Shown piece by piece: positions 32,572 through 39,857 of a stretch of 39,857 nucleotides of DNA; position 1 is the first letter of the stretch; each line of letters begins with the position of its first letter. Under the pieces are notes generated by a model that was not told the origin of the DNA, did no database searches, and saw nothing but the letters and a program-made list of their open reading frames with translations. Origin of the DNA: Novosphingobium naphthalenivorans NBRC 102051 (lineage in GTDB: Bacteria > Pseudomonadota > Alphaproteobacteria > Sphingomonadales > Sphingomonadaceae); contig NZ_BCTX01000047.1 in the NCBI RefSeq assembly GCF_001590985.1, positions 1-39,857 on the forward strand, read 5' to 3'. A program made the position numbers and the translations under genes.

Positions 32572-33486
32572 ATGACCCAGATCTCAAACCTCCATCTTGA
32601 AACGGCCGCCGCTGAACTCGTCCGAAAACTCGGCGGAACCTGGACCGCCTCGGGCGGTATGTGCCATTGCCCAGCTCATGATGACCGGAGCCCGAGCCTG
32701 TCGGTGCGGGTCGGTGATCGCAGTCTGCTCTTCAAATGCTTTGCCGGATGCAGCGGTCTTGAGGTCATGCGCGCAATCCGCCGCCTGCACCTCGATGTTC
32801 CTGTGGACAAGGACGCCATTGTCCGCCCCCCTTCGCCCGCTGACACGATCAACCTGGAGCGGGCGCTCGCCGTCTGGGGCGAAACCCGGACGCCGCAGCA
32901 AACGCTAGTGGCGACCTATCTGGCGTCGCGAGGGATCACCCACCTGCCTGCGGCCCTGCGTTACCATCCGCGCACCCCGCTGGGGAAGAAACACTGCGTT
33001 TCCTTCAGGCCAGCGCTGATCGCCGCGGTTCGCGATGATGCCGGCATTACGGCGATCCAACGCTGCTTCTTCGATCGCGCAGGACCCTGGCTCGCCACCG
33101 ATCTGCGCAAAGCGAAGCTAACCCTCGGTCGCCCTCTTACCGGGGCGGTGCGCCTCTATCGACCGACGCGATGCCTTGGTCTCGCAGAGGGGATCGAAAC
33201 CGCTCTGTCGGCTGCGATCCTCCTCGATATTCCCGTCTGGGCAACACTTGGGAATGAACGGCTGGCGCGCGTCGCCATTCCCGATTTTGTCGATCAACTG
33301 ATCCTCTTGCCCGACAACGATCAGGGCGGTCGCCTGGCAGCGAAACGGGCCCTCGACACCTATGCGCGTCCGGGTCGATTAATCAGAACCCTCTGGCCCT
33401 GGCGAGGCCTGAATGATTGGAACGATGTGCTGATGGAGGAACTGGGGTTGCGGGCGCGACGGCGAGCGGAGCGTATCGCCGCTTGA
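32572..33486 (+). CDS. Primase-like protein with CHC2-type zinc finger and toprim domain
   Basis: 304 aa from ATG 32572, the start that gives the usual N-terminus (ETAAAELVRKLGGTW). The zinc ribbon has Cys31, Cys33, His36, Cys56 and Cys60 (MCHCPAHDDRSPSLSV and LFKCFAGCSG), as in DNA primases. The C-terminal toprim fold shows LGLAEGIETALSA and LILLPDNDQGGR, with acidic residues for metal binding. Such proteins occur on plasmids and integrative elements, probably priming complementary-strand synthesis after transfer. No helicase domain is present. Confidence 0.88.
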   Translation: MTQISNLHLETAAAELVRKLGGTWTASGGMCHCPAHDDRSPSLSVRVGDRSLLFKCFAGCSGLEVMRAIRRLHLDVPVDKDAIVRPPSPADTINLERALAVWGETRTPQQTLVATYLASRGITHLPAALRYHPRTPLGKKHCVSFRPALIAAVRDDAGITAIQRCFFDRAGPWLATDLRKAKLTLGRPLTGAVRLYRPTRCLGLAEGIETALSAAILLDIPVWATLGNERLARVAIPDFVDQLILLPDNDQGGRLAAKRALDTYARPGRLIRTLWPWRGLNDWNDVLMEELGLRARRRAERIAA

Positions 33487-33575
33487 CCACTGCACCGGGG
33501 AGCACAGTGCCCTTCCAGACTGATCGGACTGTCCATGCTGTCCAACCCTCGGCCGGAGACTGTGTCCCGCCGGGC

Positions 33576-33644
33576 GGGAAGAAGGGAAGGGGGAGGGGAT
33601 CCGGTGCGGTTAGCGGTCTGGTGGTCAGGTCGCTCCGCACTGGA
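33576..33644 (+). promoter_or_regulatory. G-rich leader before parB
   Basis: Four G-runs lie in GGGAAGAAGGG and AAGGGGGAGGGG (33577-33599), then ATCCGG. A G-U containing stem, CCGGTGCGG (33601-33609) with CCGCACTGG (33636-33644), ends 8 bp before the ATG. The 22-bp block from 33583 matches the one at 37591 at 21 positions. Confidence 0.55.
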
Positions 33645-33652
33645 GAACTGCA

Positions 33653-35719
33653 ATGACACAGCATGAAATCATCTATGTGCGTGCGCTCGACTGCTACAAG
33701 TCGCCGAACAACGTCCGCACCCAGAGTGATGCCGAGGCCGATGCCGAACTTGCGGCCAATATCGGCGAAACCAAGATCATCCTTGAGAACCTGATCGGCG
33801 TCCGAGCCCCGCGCAACAGCAAGAAGGGCAAGTACGAGATCTATGGCGGCGGCCGGCGGCTCGACGGCACCCACACCAATATCGCCGCGAGCACGCTCGA
33901 CGAGGACTTCATGGTTCCCGTCCTGCTCGCCAAGACCGCCAAGGACGCGATCGAGATGAGCCTGATGGAGAATTACTTCCAGCTCCCCATGAATCCGGCC
34001 GATGAGTGCCGCGCGTTCCAATCCATCATCGAGCGCGAGAAGAAGAAGCCCATCGATGTCGCCAAGCGGTTCGGCAAGACCGAGCGCTTCGTCGATGGCC
34101 GCCTGCGTCTCGCCAATCTGGCCGCGCCGGTCTTCGAGGCGCTGCGGAAGGGCGAGATCACCATCGATGTCGCGATGGCTTATGCCCACACCTCGGACAG
34201 CGACCGGCAGGCCAAGGTGTTCGCTCAGATGGGCGCCAGCTATTACGGCCACAATGCGAACGAGATCCGCCGCGCCGTCGCCGTCGGCACCTACAAAGGC
34301 GGCGATCCCAAAGCCCTCCTCGTGGGCCGCGATACCTATCTCGACGCAGGCGGACGAATCGCGGCCGACCTCTACACCGACGAGCTGACCGAACTCTGGC
34401 TCGACGGCGGACTGGTCGAGAAGCTCGCCGACGAAGCCCTCGCTACGGCTGCGTCCGCTATCCGTGAACGGGAAGGCTTCGCCGAGGTGCGCGTCGTCAC
34501 GGCGACCACCATCCCCTACACGGACACCTACCAGCTCACGCGCATTGTCGGCGAAAGGACGGCTCTGACACCGGAGGCCGAAGCGCGCCGGACGGAAATC
34601 GCCGCCGAACTCACCGAACTCGAAGAACTCGGCGAGGAAGCCGACGGCTACACCGAGGAGCAGGCGGAGCGGGTCGAGGCGCTCGAGGAAGAGATCGGCG
34701 AGATCCTCAACACGCCGGTGATCGTCTCGGCCAAGCAGAAGGCTTCCGCGATCGCCTATGTCATGATCGGCAAGGACGGCCAGCCCATCATTCATGAGCA
34801 GCTCTACGTGGCTCCCGTGGAAGATCCCGATGCGGCTGCCGGCGGCGAGGACGAGGACTCGGCGGATGAAGCCGGGGGTGCCGTCGAGGAGCCGGTCTCC
34901 GAGGCCGACGATGCGGTGGAGGCTCCGAGCGAGAGCTACAGCCAGAAGCTCAAGGATGAACTGGCGATGATGAAGACCGAACTGCTCGCGCTTCATGTCG
35001 CCAACGATCCGCACTTCGCTCTCGACCTCGGCACCTTCATCATGGTCGACAAGGCCTCCCGGCTCGGTTTCGGCAGCATGCCGAGCGACCTGAGCGCCAA
35101 CGCACCGTCCCCCCGCGTCGCCGGCTTCAAGAGCGAAACCCCGGCGGCCGAAGCCTGGGGCCGGCTCGATGAAGCCCTCGACCGGAGCTGGATCAACCAC
35201 AAGGAGATCCACGAGCGCTACGATGCCTTCTGCGCGCTCGACGATAGCGCCCGGGCCAGCTGGCTCGGTTGGGCGATCGCCCGGACGCTTCACGCCGTCC
35301 CGGACGGCCAGAGCGGGACCAGCTTTATCAACCATCTGGGTGCCAAGCTCCGCATCGATGTCGCGGCCTGGTGGCGGCCGACCGCGCGCAACTTCTTCAA
35401 CCGCATCAATAAGGCTGTGGTGCTGAAGCTGTTCGAGACGGTCGGTGGGATCGAACTGAGGAACCGTTATGCGGCCTCGCGCAAGTTCGACCTGGAAGCG
35501 TCGGCCGAGAAGCTGTTCGCCGGCCAGATCATCGGCGAAGCCGAGATCAAGGACCGGGCGCTTGCCTGGCTTCCCGGGCCGATGCGGTTCGTCCCCGAAG
35601 GCTTCGACGACGAACCGGAGCTGTTCGGGGACGACCTGCCGCCGGCCGCCAACGACACGTCCGCCGACGTGTCTGAACCGGACGACGGCGAGGCTGAACC
35701 GCTGCCCGAAGCGGCCTGA
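33653..35719 (+). CDS. Large ParB/RepB/Spo0J-family protein
   Basis: 688 aa. The N-terminal ParB nuclease-like domain (about 8-110) has LENLIGVRAP, EIYGGGRRLDG and IEMSLMENYFQLPMNPADE. The helix-turn-helix follows (RFGKTERFVDGRLRLANL, about 137-155). The long C-terminal half has an acidic/alanine-rich linker (about 385-430) and a conserved helical domain. It is about twice the size of chromosomal ParB and has no ParA next to it. Such stand-alone proteins are common on sphingomonad elements, probably acting in maintenance or gene control rather than classical partition. Confidence 0.88.
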   Translation: MTQHEIIYVRALDCYKSPNNVRTQSDAEADAELAANIGETKIILENLIGVRAPRNSKKGKYEIYGGGRRLDGTHTNIAASTLDEDFMVPVLLAKTAKDAIEMSLMENYFQLPMNPADECRAFQSIIEREKKKPIDVAKRFGKTERFVDGRLRLANLAAPVFEALRKGEITIDVAMAYAHTSDSDRQAKVFAQMGASYYGHNANEIRRAVAVGTYKGGDPKALLVGRDTYLDAGGRIAADLYTDELTELWLDGGLVEKLADEALATAASAIREREGFAEVRVVTATTIPYTDTYQLTRIVGERTALTPEAEARRTEIAAELTELEELGEEADGYTEEQAERVEALEEEIGEILNTPVIVSAKQKASAIAYVMIGKDGQPIIHEQLYVAPVEDPDAAAGGEDEDSADEAGGAVEEPVSEADDAVEAPSESYSQKLKDELAMMKTELLALHVANDPHFALDLGTFIMVDKASRLGFGSMPSDLSANAPSPRVAGFKSETPAAEAWGRLDEALDRSWINHKEIHERYDAFCALDDSARASWLGWAIARTLHAVPDGQSGTSFINHLGAKLRIDVAAWWRPTARNFFNRINKAVVLKLFETVGGIELRNRYAASRKFDLEASAEKLFAGQIIGEAEIKDRALAWLPGPMRFVPEGFDDEPELFGDDLPPAANDTSADVSEPDDGEAEPLPEAA

Positions 35720-35732
35720 CGCTTCGAAACTC

Positions 35733-35765
35733 GGGGCCGCGGCTGCCGCTGCGGCCCCATCTTTC
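35733..35765 (+). terminator. Rho-independent terminator after parB
   Basis: GGGGCCGC, a 10-nt loop and GCGGCCCC form an 8-bp GC stem, followed by ATCTTT. It starts 13 bp after the parB stop. The T run is short, so efficiency may be moderate. Confidence 0.65.
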
Positions 35766-35786
35766 AACTTAGCGAGGACCAGCGCG

Positions 35787-35981
35787 ATGAAACGTGTCGA
35801 GCGCGACCCTGAGGGCGGCTGGATCGCCCGCCGGGCGGACGGCACCCTCATTCCAGACGACGATTTCCGCTGGAACAGCCGTTCTGCGGCCCGGGGAGCC
35901 GTGCACGAAGCCGAGCTGCTCGACCCTTTCGATCCCAATCACGTGCGCGCCGCTTTGGGTGCAAACCACCCGAAATCCTGA
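35787..35981 (+). CDS. Small orphan protein after parB
   Basis: 64 aa, ATG after GCGAGGACC. The sequence is charged and compact (MKRVERDPEGGWIARRADGT, then DDFRWNSRSAARGAVHEAELLDPFDP) with no membrane or signal segment. Codon use matches the neighbours. Unrecognised; short charged proteins after ParB are frequent on such elements. Confidence 0.55.
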   Translation: MKRVERDPEGGWIARRADGTLIPDDDFRWNSRSAARGAVHEAELLDPFDPNHVRAALGANHPKS

Positions 35982-36118
35982 CGTATTGCGTTCGCTAGGC
36001 AAGCTGTCCCCGGCTTGCTCGCCCCCGCTCGACAACGGAACGGTCGGTCCCGAACGCCTCGGCTCCGTGACGGCGCCCGATCGCGCCTGCCTCTGCCTCC
36101 TTCATGATCGAGGCCTTC

Positions 36119-37144
36119 ATGCCCATCGAGATCGTCATCGGGCTGCCCCACCTGAACGAGGGACCCATCCTTGCCAGGGCCCGCCGCTTGCAACTTCCCA
36201 CCCTGATCTCCGCCAACGCCCTTTCTTCCTGGTCCAGTCGACGAGGATGGCGAGAATGGACCGGATGGCGATTGGCCCAGCTCGCCAACGCAGAGGGATT
36301 GGCCTCGCTCGACCTCGACAGCGCCGGCTTCGTGGCGATGGCCAGATACCGGGGATTTCCGTGGAGCATCGACGACTATTTCCGTCTTGCTCAGGCATTC
36401 CCGTTTCGCCGCATCGCAAGCCTCGATTATTGCACCGAGCATGAGATCGCCTCGGACAGGGAAGAGGTGCTTGACCGGATCTCGCGAACGATCCGTGCCA
36501 ACCGGGATTGTCGCGACCGTGCCGCCGATCTCGGACTGCTCAGTCGCTTCATGCCGGTCCTTCAAGGCCGGCGCCCGGACGATTATGAACGGTGCGTCGA
36601 CGCGCTCTGGCTCTCGATCCGTCCCGGCGCCATATTGGGTGTCGGATCGATGTGCCGCCGGGAGATCGGCGGACCGGAAGGGTTGGTCGCGGTCGTAGAA
36701 CATCTGGACCGCATCCTCCCAGCCGCCGTCAGGCTCCACGCCTTCGGAGTGAAAGGTTCCGCGCTTCAATACCTGTCCGCGTTTGAGGGGCGGATCGCCT
36801 CGATCGACAGTCAGGCCTATGGCATCGCAGCCCGCAGAGACGCTTACCGACGCTGCGTGTCGAAATCCGATACGCTGGTGGCCGAGCACATGGAGGTCTG
36901 GACACGCCAGCAGCTCATGCGCCTGTCCGAACCCGTTCGGCACCTGCCCGCCGAGAATGCATCACCCATCCCGGTTCGATCATATGACTCCTGGGAGGCC
37001 GCGATTGCTCAGGCGCGTTCCCAAATTCGCGGTCTGATCGAGAGCGGCGACCTGGACCACGACGCAATGACGACCGGATGGATCGAGCAATGGGCAGCCG
37101 ACATCTATAACGCTGCACGGCGACGATCCACGCCGAAGTCATAG
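36119..37144 (+). CDS. TGT-fold protein resembling DNA 7-deazaguanine transferase DpdA
   Basis: 341 aa from ATG 36119 (GAGG 5 bp upstream; an ATG at 36104 is possible). It follows the tRNA-guanine transglycosylase barrel: LDLDSAGFVAM (matching DSGGF, substrate-binding Asp), IASLDYCTE (matching FDEC), MPVLQGRRPDDYERCV (matching QGG), LHAFGVKGSALQY (matching MGVG) and SIDSQAYGIAARRDA (matching FDCVMPTRNAR, nucleophile Asp). The zinc CXCXXC motif of TGT is not seen. Relatives named DpdA put 7-deazaguanines into DNA. No dpdB or other partner is in view. The chemistry is inferred from fold. Confidence 0.75.
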   Translation: MPIEIVIGLPHLNEGPILARARRLQLPTLISANALSSWSSRRGWREWTGWRLAQLANAEGLASLDLDSAGFVAMARYRGFPWSIDDYFRLAQAFPFRRIASLDYCTEHEIASDREEVLDRISRTIRANRDCRDRAADLGLLSRFMPVLQGRRPDDYERCVDALWLSIRPGAILGVGSMCRREIGGPEGLVAVVEHLDRILPAAVRLHAFGVKGSALQYLSAFEGRIASIDSQAYGIAARRDAYRRCVSKSDTLVAEHMEVWTRQQLMRLSEPVRHLPAENASPIPVRSYDSWEAAIAQARSQIRGLIESGDLDHDAMTTGWIEQWAADIYNAARRRSTPKS

Positions 37145-37179
37145 CCTTGATCGCCGACCAAATACCCGATGGCGGCTCG

Positions 37180-37413
37180 TCAGGCTCGAGACGTTCGTGC
37201 CGGGAAACGATCGGCTGCCCGGCAGAAATCCTGATATTCATCCATGTCCGCTAGAGTGGGCTTCTTTCCATTGTTCCCGCTCTTCGAGCCGGAAGAAAGC
37301 TCGATAGCCAGAAGCATCATACGCTTCGTCTCGTCATGGTCCGAAACGACACTTGGCTGATACTTGGTAGGGAGATTCATCCCGCGGGTTCCAATCAGAG
37401 CGCTTCGATCCAT
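37180..37413 (-). CDS. Possible small protein, minus strand
   Basis: 77 codons; GGGAAAG stands directly before the ATG at 37413, and an internal ATG at 37380 would give 66 aa. The composition is protein-like (DETKRMMLLAIELSSGSKSG, TLADMDEYQDFCRAADRF), but no family is recognised and nothing supports its expression. It could be a remnant. Confidence 0.33.
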   Translation of the reverse strand: MDRSALIGTRGMNLPTKYQPSVVSDHDETKRMMLLAIELSSGSKSGNNGKKPTLADMDEYQDFCRAADRFPARTSRA

Positions 37414-37590
37414 CTTTCCCGGAAGTCGCGCGATACAGTGACCGCGTCGCCTCCAAGTCCGAGGGCGTCAAAATACGCGCGAGCACCCATGAAGCGCAAG
37501 TTTTCACGCGTGCGGGAATGGCCCTGCGACGCAGTCTCCGAAATCCCGGATCACGCAACAAGCCGATATCGCGCGGCGAACAGCCTTAGG

Positions 37591-37638
37591 AGGGAAGGGG
37601 GAGGGAATCCGGCGAGGCGAGGGCGGTTGGCTCTCGCC
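37591..37638 (+). promoter_or_regulatory. G-rich leader before the strawberry-notch gene
   Basis: AGGGAAGGGGGAGGG then AATCCGG (37591-37612) repeats the parB leader with one base changed. It is followed by GGCGAG (37616-37621) and CTCGCC (37633-37638), a 6-bp stem with an 11-nt loop. The block ends 44 bp before the ATG, against 48 bp for parB. Confidence 0.55.
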
Positions 37639-37656
37639 GCATCGCCGGAGATCCTC

Positions 37657-39857
37657 ATGACACTCTCGCTTTTCGCCGCACCCGATGCGGCCGATCGTCC
37701 CTGCGCCAAAGCCACGGCGCTTTTCGATATCGCCCGCATTCTCGCCGACCGCCTCGCCAAGGGCGGCAGCATTTCGCGCCAGATGCTCAAGAGCCTGATG
37801 CAAAAACGCGTCGGCGGCTCCGACGCCTGGGGTGACTGGTCGATGCGCGACGCTTATGATGCGCTCGAAACGGCGCAGGTGCTGCTCGCCCTCGATCAGG
37901 CGGCAGGGCTCATCGATTATGCGGATCCTGCTGCGGCCGCCGCCGCGCGAGACCGCCTGATATCCGGGCTACCGACCCAGACCTATCGCAGCGAAAAGCA
38001 GGTCGAGCTTCAGCAATTCTCGACCCCGCTGCAACTCGCCTGGCTCGCGGCGCAGGCCGCGCGCTTGACCGATACCGACACGGTCCTCGAACCCTCCGCG
38101 GGCACCGGCATGCTCGCGGTCCATGCCCGCCAGATCGGAGCCAGCCTCCTGCTCAACGAGCGCGACCCGCTACGCGCCGATCTCCTGTCGCTCGCGCTCG
38201 ACCAGTGCGTCACCCGGCACGATGCCGAATTCATTCACGACCTGCTCGACCCGACCATTCGTCCGAGCGTCGTCCTCATCAACCCTCCCTTCTCGCGCAG
38301 TGAAGGCCGGGGGCAGGACCGCCATGCCGGCGCGCGTCACCTCCGGTCCGCGCTGTTGCGCCTTTCCCCACAAGGACGCTGCGTCGCGATCATGTCGCCC
38401 GCTTTCGCTCGGGGCGGCACCGGCAGCAAAGGCTATGAGACGGTCAGCGCCCTGGTCCCGCCGCGCTTCGAGATCTCGATCAACGGCCAGCCTTATGCGA
38501 AGCATGGCACGTCCATCTCGATCCGCCTGCTCGTCTTCGACAAGGGGTGGACCGGCGAATCCGAGTGCCATGTCGCCGACGATATCCGCCAGGCCCTCGC
38601 GATCGCTCGCGACGTGCCGCCCCGCCTCGACGATATACCCACGCCACCCGAGCCGGTCGAACCGGCGCAGTCTGCGAGTCCGAGGCTGGCACTTCCTGCC
38701 CGGGTGGGCGGACTGTTTGCCAGGGTCGAACCGACACGCCAGATAGCGCCGCCCGTGCGCCCGATCGTCTCGGGCGAGCCCGAACTGCTCACCTACGAGG
38801 TGCTGGAGACCCCGCCGCCCGCCGGCGAGCAGATCGGTGTTTACATACCTTGGCGGCTCTCCCGCATGGTCTTCGAGCAGGCCAATCCGCACCCGGACCA
38901 ACTGGTCGAGTCCGTCGCGATGGCGTCGATCCTGCCACCGGTGCCGACCTATCGCCCGATGTTGCCGCCGCGCGCCGTCGCGGCCCTCTCGGACGCCCAG
39001 CTCGAAACCGTCATCTATGCGGGCCAAGCCTTCGAGCGCGACCTGCCTGGCCGCTACGTCCCCAATGATGCGGGCACGCTGCTGACGCCCAATGCCGCCG
39101 GCCATGTCTACCGCATGGGCTATATGGTCGGCGACGGCACCGGCGTCGGCAAGGGGCAGCAGATCGCTGCGTGCATCATGGACCGTTGGTGCCGTGGGCA
39201 ACGTCGTGCCGTCTGGATTTCCAAGAGCGCCGCCTTGCTCGAAGACGCCCGTCGCGATTGGACCGCGCTCGGTGGCATGGCCATCGATGTCCAGCCGCTC
39301 GACGCCTTTCTCTTCGGCACGTCGATCACGATGGACAGCGGCATCCTCTATCTCACCTTCGCGACCCTGCGATCCCAGCGCGACGATGCGCTCTCCCGCC
39401 TGCAGCAGGTGCTCGCCTGGCTGGGCCCCGATTTCGATGGCGTCATCGCCTTCGATGAAGCTCATGAGATGGCGAACGCGGCGGGCACCGAGACCAAATT
39501 CGGTACCCAGAAGGGCTCGGAGCAGGGATTGGCCGGCGTCCGCCTCCAAAATCTTCTATCGCGCGCCTGCATCCTCTATAACAGCGCGACGGGCGCAACC
39601 GACCCCGCCAACCTCTGCTATGCGAGCCGCCTTGGGCTGTGGGGAGAGGGATCATCCTTCGAAACCCGCGAAGCCTTTATGACCGCGCTTGGCAGCGGCG
39701 GCATCGCGGCAATGGAGATCGTTGCCCGCGATCTGAAAGCGCTTGGCCTCTACACCGCCCGCGCGCTCACGTTCCGCGGTGTCGAATATGACCCGCTCGA
39801 ACATGAACTCACGCCCACGCAGATCCGCATTTATGACGAATATGCCGACGCTTGGGC
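37657..39857 (+). CDS. Methyltransferase-strawberry notch helicase fusion (3' end outside window)
   Basis: 733 codons are present and the frame is open to the right edge. ATG 37657 follows GGAG. The N-terminal Rossmann methyltransferase domain has motif I LEPSAGTG (144-151) and motif IV NPPF (209-212), the N6-adenine type. After a proline-rich linker comes an SNO-type helicase domain with Walker A GDGTGVGKG (492-500), ISKSAALLEDARRDW and box II DEAH (600-603). Strawberry-notch-like NTPases with methylase domains occur on alphaproteobacterial plasmids and integrative elements. They may modify or protect the incoming DNA; the function is not established. Confidence 0.92.
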   Translation, partial: MTLSLFAAPDAADRPCAKATALFDIARILADRLAKGGSISRQMLKSLMQKRVGGSDAWGDWSMRDAYDALETAQVLLALDQAAGLIDYADPAAAAAARDRLISGLPTQTYRSEKQVELQQFSTPLQLAWLAAQAARLTDTDTVLEPSAGTGMLAVHARQIGASLLLNERDPLRADLLSLALDQCVTRHDAEFIHDLLDPTIRPSVVLINPPFSRSEGRGQDRHAGARHLRSALLRLSPQGRCVAIMSPAFARGGTGSKGYETVSALVPPRFEISINGQPYAKHGTSISIRLLVFDKGWTGESECHVADDIRQALAIARDVPPRLDDIPTPPEPVEPAQSASPRLALPARVGGLFARVEPTRQIAPPVRPIVSGEPELLTYEVLETPPPAGEQIGVYIPWRLSRMVFEQANPHPDQLVESVAMASILPPVPTYRPMLPPRAVAALSDAQLETVIYAGQAFERDLPGRYVPNDAGTLLTPNAAGHVYRMGYMVGDGTGVGKGQQIAACIMDRWCRGQRRAVWISKSAALLEDARRDWTALGGMAIDVQPLDAFLFGTSITMDSGILYLTFATLRSQRDDALSRLQQVLAWLGPDFDGVIAFDEAHEMANAAGTETKFGTQKGSEQGLAGVRLQNLLSRACILYNSATGATDPANLCYASRLGLWGEGSSFETREAFMTALGSGGIAAMEIVARDLKALGLYTARALTFRGVEYDPLEHELTPTQIRIYDEYADAW

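Larger units (their letters stand above)
37145..37656. other. Gap between the DpdA-like gene and the strawberry-notch gene
   Basis: 512 bp with lower GC in the first half. It holds one weak candidate gene on the minus strand (37180-37413) and, at its right end, the G-rich leader of the next gene. No terminator or RNA gene was recognised. Confidence 0.5.

Noticed and set aside
33383..35938. 851-codon open frame on the minus strand opposite parB
   Set aside because: It is the mirror of a high-GC coding sequence; the plus strand has a clear ParB domain and the minus-strand product matches nothing.
38170..39549. 459-codon minus-strand frame opposite the strawberry-notch gene
   Set aside because: The plus strand carries the EPSAGTG, NPPF, P-loop and DEAH motifs; the antisense frame is compositional.
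1..39857. CRISPR array, tRNA or rRNA genes, insertion sequences, integrase
   Set aside because: No regular spaced repeats, cloverleaf-like genes, transposase or recombinase motifs were seen on either strand.

Overview
The window looks like part of an integrative or plasmid-borne conjugative element from a Sphingomonadaceae-type alphaproteobacterium (Sphingobium, Novosphingobium, Sphingopyxis or Sphingomonas). The grounds are high GC, the style of the F-type transfer genes, a lasso-peptide locus of the sphingonodin/benenodin/astexin kind, and ParB, strawberry-notch and toprim accessory genes typical of such elements. No ribosomal, tRNA or core metabolic gene is present. No integrase, relaxase, origin or attachment site is visible.

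Left arm (about 1-19971, mostly minus strand): an F-type type IV secretion and conjugation operon, read right to left: orf102, dsbC-like, traA, traL, traE, traK, traB, traV, traC, two small membrane proteins, a DNA methyltransferase, traW, traU, orf113, a TraN split over two genes, trbC, an S26 signal peptidase, traF and a thioredoxin-like protein. Most junctions are 1-30 bp overlaps. traH, traG, traD and traI are not in view. Two toxin-antitoxin modules (vapBC at 1590-2236, tacAT at 9166-10026) sit on the opposite strand inside gaps of this operon. A DUF4143 ATPase converges on its left end.

Middle (20322-21939): an unknown gene, then a coupled XRE plus GntR regulator pair reading toward the lasso locus.

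Lasso-peptide locus (21970-31414): two 45-aa precursors, a strong hairpin terminator or attenuator, the leader protease (B) and the cyclase (C) on the plus strand. Converging on them from the right is a minus-strand group of an ECF sigma factor, a FecR-like anti-sigma factor, a TonB-dependent receptor and a lasso-peptide isopeptidase. The likely scheme is that the peptide is made and exported (no ABC exporter is seen). It is then re-imported by the receptor, which signals through FecR and sigma, and is linearised in the periplasm by the isopeptidase. The two cores are related but distinct, and I do not recognise either as a described peptide.

Right arm (31661-39857): a MarR-like regulator, a CHC2-zinc/toprim primase-like protein, a large ParB-family protein, a small orphan, a DpdA/TGT-like protein, and the first 733 codons of a methyltransferase plus strawberry-notch helicase fusion that runs off the window. 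Three of these genes share an unusual G-rich leader followed by an inverted repeat.
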